From NCBI GenBank assembly GCA_023441625.1, contig JAEZOA010000141.1:1-44844 (forward strand): a DNA stretch of 44,844 nucleotides, written 5' to 3'. This document shows, in pieces, positions 42,046 through 44,844 of the stretch (position 1 is its first letter; each line of letters begins with the position of its first letter). The translations under genes and the position numbers were made by a program. The stretch comes from Bacillota bacterium (GTDB lineage Bacteria > Bacillota > Clostridia > Acetivibrionales > DSM-1351). A model generated the notes under the pieces. It searched no databases and was not told the DNA's origin. It worked only from the letters and a program-made list of their open reading frames with translations.

Positions 42046-44256
42046 CTATTCTGTCTTAAATTTATCAAGCTCCTCATTTAAAGCTTCAGCAAGATTCTTT
42101 AATTCTTTTGCCTGATAGGACAACTCTTCAGCCGAGGCTATTTGTTCTTCTGTTCCGGCAGAAATCTCCTCGGTTGTCGCCGCAGATTCTTCTGCAACTG
42201 CTGATACGCTTTCCATTGATTCAAGTACCTTATTTCTTGATTGCATTATGCTCTCTACTGATTTTTCTGTCTTTGCAATATTAGACACGACATCTTCCAT
42301 AGCGTCAAATAATGTCTTGAATAATTCCTCTGTATCTCTAACAGCACTTATTTGCTCACTGACTACTATATTAGAATTCATTACTTCTCTTACTGTATCA
42401 TCAGTTTTCTTTCCAATCGAGGAAATAATTGTATTGATACTGCCAGTGAACTCTTTAGATTGCTCTGCTAGTTTTTTAACCTCATTTGCTACTACAGCAA
42501 AGCCTTTTCCAGATTCTCCGGCACGAGCTGCTTCAATAGCAGCATTCAATGATAAAAGGTTTGTTTGCTCTGAAATTCCAATCATAATCTTAAGTATCTT
42601 TTGAATTTCCTTGATGCTAATGCTTAAATCATTAATATTTTCTGAAACTTTATCAGTTGTATCCCCTACCTGGGTTGACTTGGCATTAAGTATATCAATT
42701 GTTTTGGCAGCACTAGCATTCAAGCTGCTTATCCTGTTTGCAATTTTTATCACTTGAGTTACTTCTTCTCCCACACAGGTAATACCATTCGAAAGGTTAT
42801 CCATCTGACTAACACTACCATTTATCTCTATAGCTTGATTTGTTGCGCCTTTAGCTATTTGCTCGACTGTTACAGCAACCTGTCCTGAAGTATTATATGT
42901 AGACTCAGAGCTTATCGCTATCTTATCCGCTGATTTAAGAACACTTTGTGAGGTTTTTCTGGCGTTAGCAACAAGAGAGTTTATATTTGAGATCATATCA
43001 TTGTAATTACGACACACCTCAGCTATTTCATCATTTCCACCATCGTGAATTAGACTAGTCAAATCACCTTCTTTTGCCTTTTTCATAGTTATGACAAGTC
43101 TGCCCAAAGGACTAGATACGCTTTTAGCAATAATAATACATAATAAAAATGCTAATATAATGCAAACAACTCCAACAATAATAGTCTTATTTTTTAATTC
43201 ATTAGCAGCTTTATTTAGATAACTATATGGAATTGTTGATACAACGTACCAATCTTTCTCGCTGTCTATTTGATAATATGTAACTAGGTTATTATTGCCA
43301 CCAATATTTAATTCCATGGTTCCTGATTTTAAAACCTGTGTACTGTTTTCTGAATCATCGTTTATATTTTTGATTATGCCTTCAGCTATAAGCTTTGAAG
43401 CATCATTGCTTGTCCCTACTGGATATATATCGGTACTTCTTGAAGCTAAAAGTTTTCCATTACCATCTACTACAACTATTGGAAAGCCCTTTTTATTTTC
43501 TGAGTCCGCTCCAATATCTAATTTTTCAAATGCGCTAACAAGAAAATTGTCTTTTGGAATTATAACCATTTTTGCAACAACATGTCCACTGGTTCTTAAA
43601 TTTACATTTTTTGCAATTCCTAATTTAACTTGGTTTTTATTTGAGATATTTAAATTGATATCAAACCATTCAAGCTGCTTTATATCTCTTTTCAATACAT
43701 TTTCATCAGATATTATAATCGACATAGTACTATAAGAACCTGGTCTAGAAAAATCATCACCATACAATAAACCACAATATTCTATATCATATACATTAAG
43801 AAATCTGGTTGTAAGAAATTCAGATATCTTCCTAGACTTTAGCAAATTTTCGTAGTTATCTTCTGTATCAATCTTGAGGGTCTCTTGAACAGTTGAATTT
43901 AGGCTGACATCGACAAAATACGCCTCCATACGACTTATTTCATTATTCAGTACAGCCCTTGTCTGACTCATAACCTGTAATGAATAGCTTTTAACATTCT
44001 CATCAATTGTACTTGTCGAGCTAAAATAAGAGGATACACCTGTTACTGCCATCACAGCAATGAGCAGTAAAACAAAGGATGCTATTAGCCTGGACTTAAT
44101 GTTAAATTTTCTTAGCAGCTTTGATTTATTTACCGAACTGGACAAGTTACTCTCAATCTTACTGTTATCAATTTTATGTGCTTTGCTTTTTATAAGTTTT
44201 CCTACCAAAGAAGTAATTGACGACCTAATTTTTGATATAAATGGCTTGATGTTCAT
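42046..44256 (-). CDS. Methyl-accepting chemotaxis protein
   Basis: A transmembrane chemoreceptor of 736 residues. The cytosolic N-terminus is about 60 residues, longer than usual. TM1 is at about 62-83, followed by a dCache-like extracellular sensor domain of about 280 residues, TM2 (about 360-382), HAMP and the methyl-accepting coiled coil. The kinase-binding hairpin tip is plain: SEQTNLLSLNAAIEAARAGE, then GFAVVANEVKKLAEQS. Runs of TTEEISAGTEEQIASAEE near the C-terminus look like methylation helices. A GTG at 44271 opens the frame inside the GTGGAGG site; the ATG at 44256 is preferred. The ligand is unknown and no chemotaxis genes are nearby. Confidence 0.94.
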   Translation of the reverse strand: MNIKPFISKIRSSITSLVGKLIKSKAHKIDNSKIESNLSSSVNKSKLLRKFNIKSRLIASFVLLLIAVMAVTGVSSYFSSTSTIDENVKSYSLQVMSQTRAVLNNEISRMEAYFVDVSLNSTVQETLKIDTEDNYENLLKSRKISEFLTTRFLNVYDIEYCGLLYGDDFSRPGSYSTMSIIISDENVLKRDIKQLEWFDINLNISNKNQVKLGIAKNVNLRTSGHVVAKMVIIPKDNFLVSAFEKLDIGADSENKKGFPIVVVDGNGKLLASRSTDIYPVGTSNDASKLIAEGIIKNINDDSENSTQVLKSGTMELNIGGNNNLVTYYQIDSEKDWYVVSTIPYSYLNKAANELKNKTIIVGVVCIILAFLLCIIIAKSVSSPLGRLVITMKKAKEGDLTSLIHDGGNDEIAEVCRNYNDMISNINSLVANARKTSQSVLKSADKIAISSESTYNTSGQVAVTVEQIAKGATNQAIEINGSVSQMDNLSNGITCVGEEVTQVIKIANRISSLNASAAKTIDILNAKSTQVGDTTDKVSENINDLSISIKEIQKILKIMIGISEQTNLLSLNAAIEAARAGESGKGFAVVANEVKKLAEQSKEFTGSINTIISSIGKKTDDTVREVMNSNIVVSEQISAVRDTEELFKTLFDAMEDVVSNIAKTEKSVESIMQSRNKVLESMESVSAVAEESAATTEEISAGTEEQIASAEELSYQAKELKNLAEALNEELDKFKTE

Positions 44257-44601
44257 ATAATACGCCTCCACAACCTCATATTTGGATAAGTTTATGCAAA
44301 ATAGCGTTTTTTTCTTATTGCTATAGTTAAATAATACTTCACAATTAATATTTAAACAAGATATTTTAAATTAAAATTTAAAAGCTACAAACGGCTATTT
44401 ATACGGTTATTACATTAATGTATAATTTTTTTATTTTCCCTAATATATAGTTATTTGTGTATAAAAAACCATAATAGAATAGGACTTATCTAACTTTCAC
44501 AATGAGTCCTACTTAATATTCTGAGCTTTTACTTATAATAGTTCCTACTAGTTTTTATACAAGCTGTAAATTATTATTTTTATGGCAGGTATGTAATTAG
44601 T
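44257..44601. other. Intergenic region upstream of the chemoreceptor
   Basis: This AT-rich stretch holds the chemoreceptor leader. A 7-bp inverted repeat (TAGGACT at 44480-44486 with AGTCCTA at 44505-44511) may end transcription of the gene at 44602, since a T-rich stretch follows on the minus strand. No flagellar sigma-type promoter was found. Confidence 0.4.
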
Positions 44602-44720
44602 TTAGAAACCTCCACCACCACCTCCAATTGAAATGATAAATAAAAACATATACCCATCACTTTCAGCCATAGTTGAGTGCTGAATAATTATTGGCAAGCC
44701 AACATTGCTTACGTTACACA
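44602..44720 (-). CDS. C-terminal exon of an unidentified gene, interrupted by a group II intron
   Basis: On the minus strand the frame is open from the intron boundary to a TAA at 44602-44604. It encodes about 39 residues with NVGLPIIIQHSTMAESDGY and a C-terminal hydrophobic run ending in GGGGGGF. A glycine-rich tail after a hydrophobic segment recalls TPM-type or DUF2207-type membrane proteins, but the family is not identified. The upstream part lies beyond the window. Confidence 0.5.
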
Positions 44721-44844
44721 ATCGAGTAGGAGGGAAAATTGAATAAATTTTCCCGACCTCTCACACCACCGTGCGTACCGTTCGGTACACGGCGGTTCAA
44801 TAGAATTAACATATTTTCATGTACGTATCCAGTAGAGAAGTTAA
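44721..44844 (-). mobile_element. Group II intron, 3' end (domains V and VI), truncated by the window edge
   Basis: Read on the minus strand, the segment GAACCGCCGTGTACCGAACG then GTACGCACGGTGGTGTGAGAGG is the domain V hairpin pattern of bacterial group II introns of clostridia. It is followed by a domain VI-like stem (GGGAAAATT with AATTTTCCC) and an end reading CCTACTCGAT, with a final AT as expected at a 3' splice site. The reverse transcriptase gene and 5' end would lie to the right of the window. Confidence 0.85.

Noticed and set aside
43295..43735. 146-codon plus-strand frame inside the chemoreceptor gene
   Set aside because: Antisense shadow of the sensor domain; composition biased, no start signal.
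44400..44470. Flagellar sigma-type promoter for the chemoreceptor
   Set aside because: No TAAA-N15-GCCGATAA-like match was found on the minus strand.

Overview
The window is a low-GC, densely packed stretch of chromosome that looks like a Clostridia (anaerobic Firmicutes) genome. The evidence is AT-rich non-coding DNA, strong GGAGG-type ribosome binding sites with many TTG starts, a fused AdhE fermentation enzyme with Rex-type operators, a tryptophan T-box leader, a cobalamin riboswitch, a DUF1836 protein and a YtaF-like membrane protein. No rRNA, tRNA or CRISPR array was seen. The species cannot be named from the sequence.

Layout. 1-3.5 kb: the edge-truncated end of a DUF2238-type membrane protein and adhE, both on the minus strand. 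The adhE promoter (TTGACA-N17-TACAAT) is covered by Rex-like operators. 4-14.6 kb: an export and signalling block. A minus-strand permease/ATPase/permease ABC operon follows a NarL-type kinase/regulator pair. Upstream of these lie an OmpR-type regulator/kinase pair and a divergent two-gene ABC exporter (a large FtsX-type permease plus ATPase). 14.6-19.8 kb: a vitamin B12 block (btuF, btuC, btuD with an unusual C-terminal extension, cobU, cobS) behind a cobalamin riboswitch with its own intrinsic terminator. 19.9-21.8 kb: a two-gene RloA/RloB-like (AbiL-like) ATPase plus TOPRIM-like pair, probably anti-phage defence. 21.9-23.1 kb: deoB.

23.4-31.1 kb: a CapA-like secreted phosphoesterase and an LTA-synthase-like membrane sulfatase (cell envelope). 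Then come a nucleoid-associated protein, a TPR protein, an SGNH hydrolase, a DUF1836 regulator and a YtaF/MntP-like membrane protein. 31.1-38.4 kb: a complete tryptophan operon, trpEGDCFBA, behind a Trp T-box leader with a TGG specifier and a UGGC tRNA-end bulge. 38.5-44.3 kb, all minus strand: a eukaryotic-type hexokinase, an unrecognised 286-residue protein, a lipoprotein amidase and a chemoreceptor. At the right edge, the last exon of an unidentified gene ends in six glycines and a phenylalanine. It abuts the 3' end (domains V and VI) of a group II intron that runs out of the window.

The signals I rate highest are these. (1) The trpD-trpC junction carries a duplicated Shine-Dalgarno block with a 9-nt anti-Shine-Dalgarno sequence between the copies, giving two in-frame starts for TrpC and a possible RNA switch. 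(2) The compact RloA/RloB pair is lodged between the B12 block and deoB. (3) A hairpin pairs with the ribosome binding site of the YtaF-like gene. (4) The BtuD ATPase has about 145 extra C-terminal residues. All structures were found by eye. No folding, database search or alignment was run.
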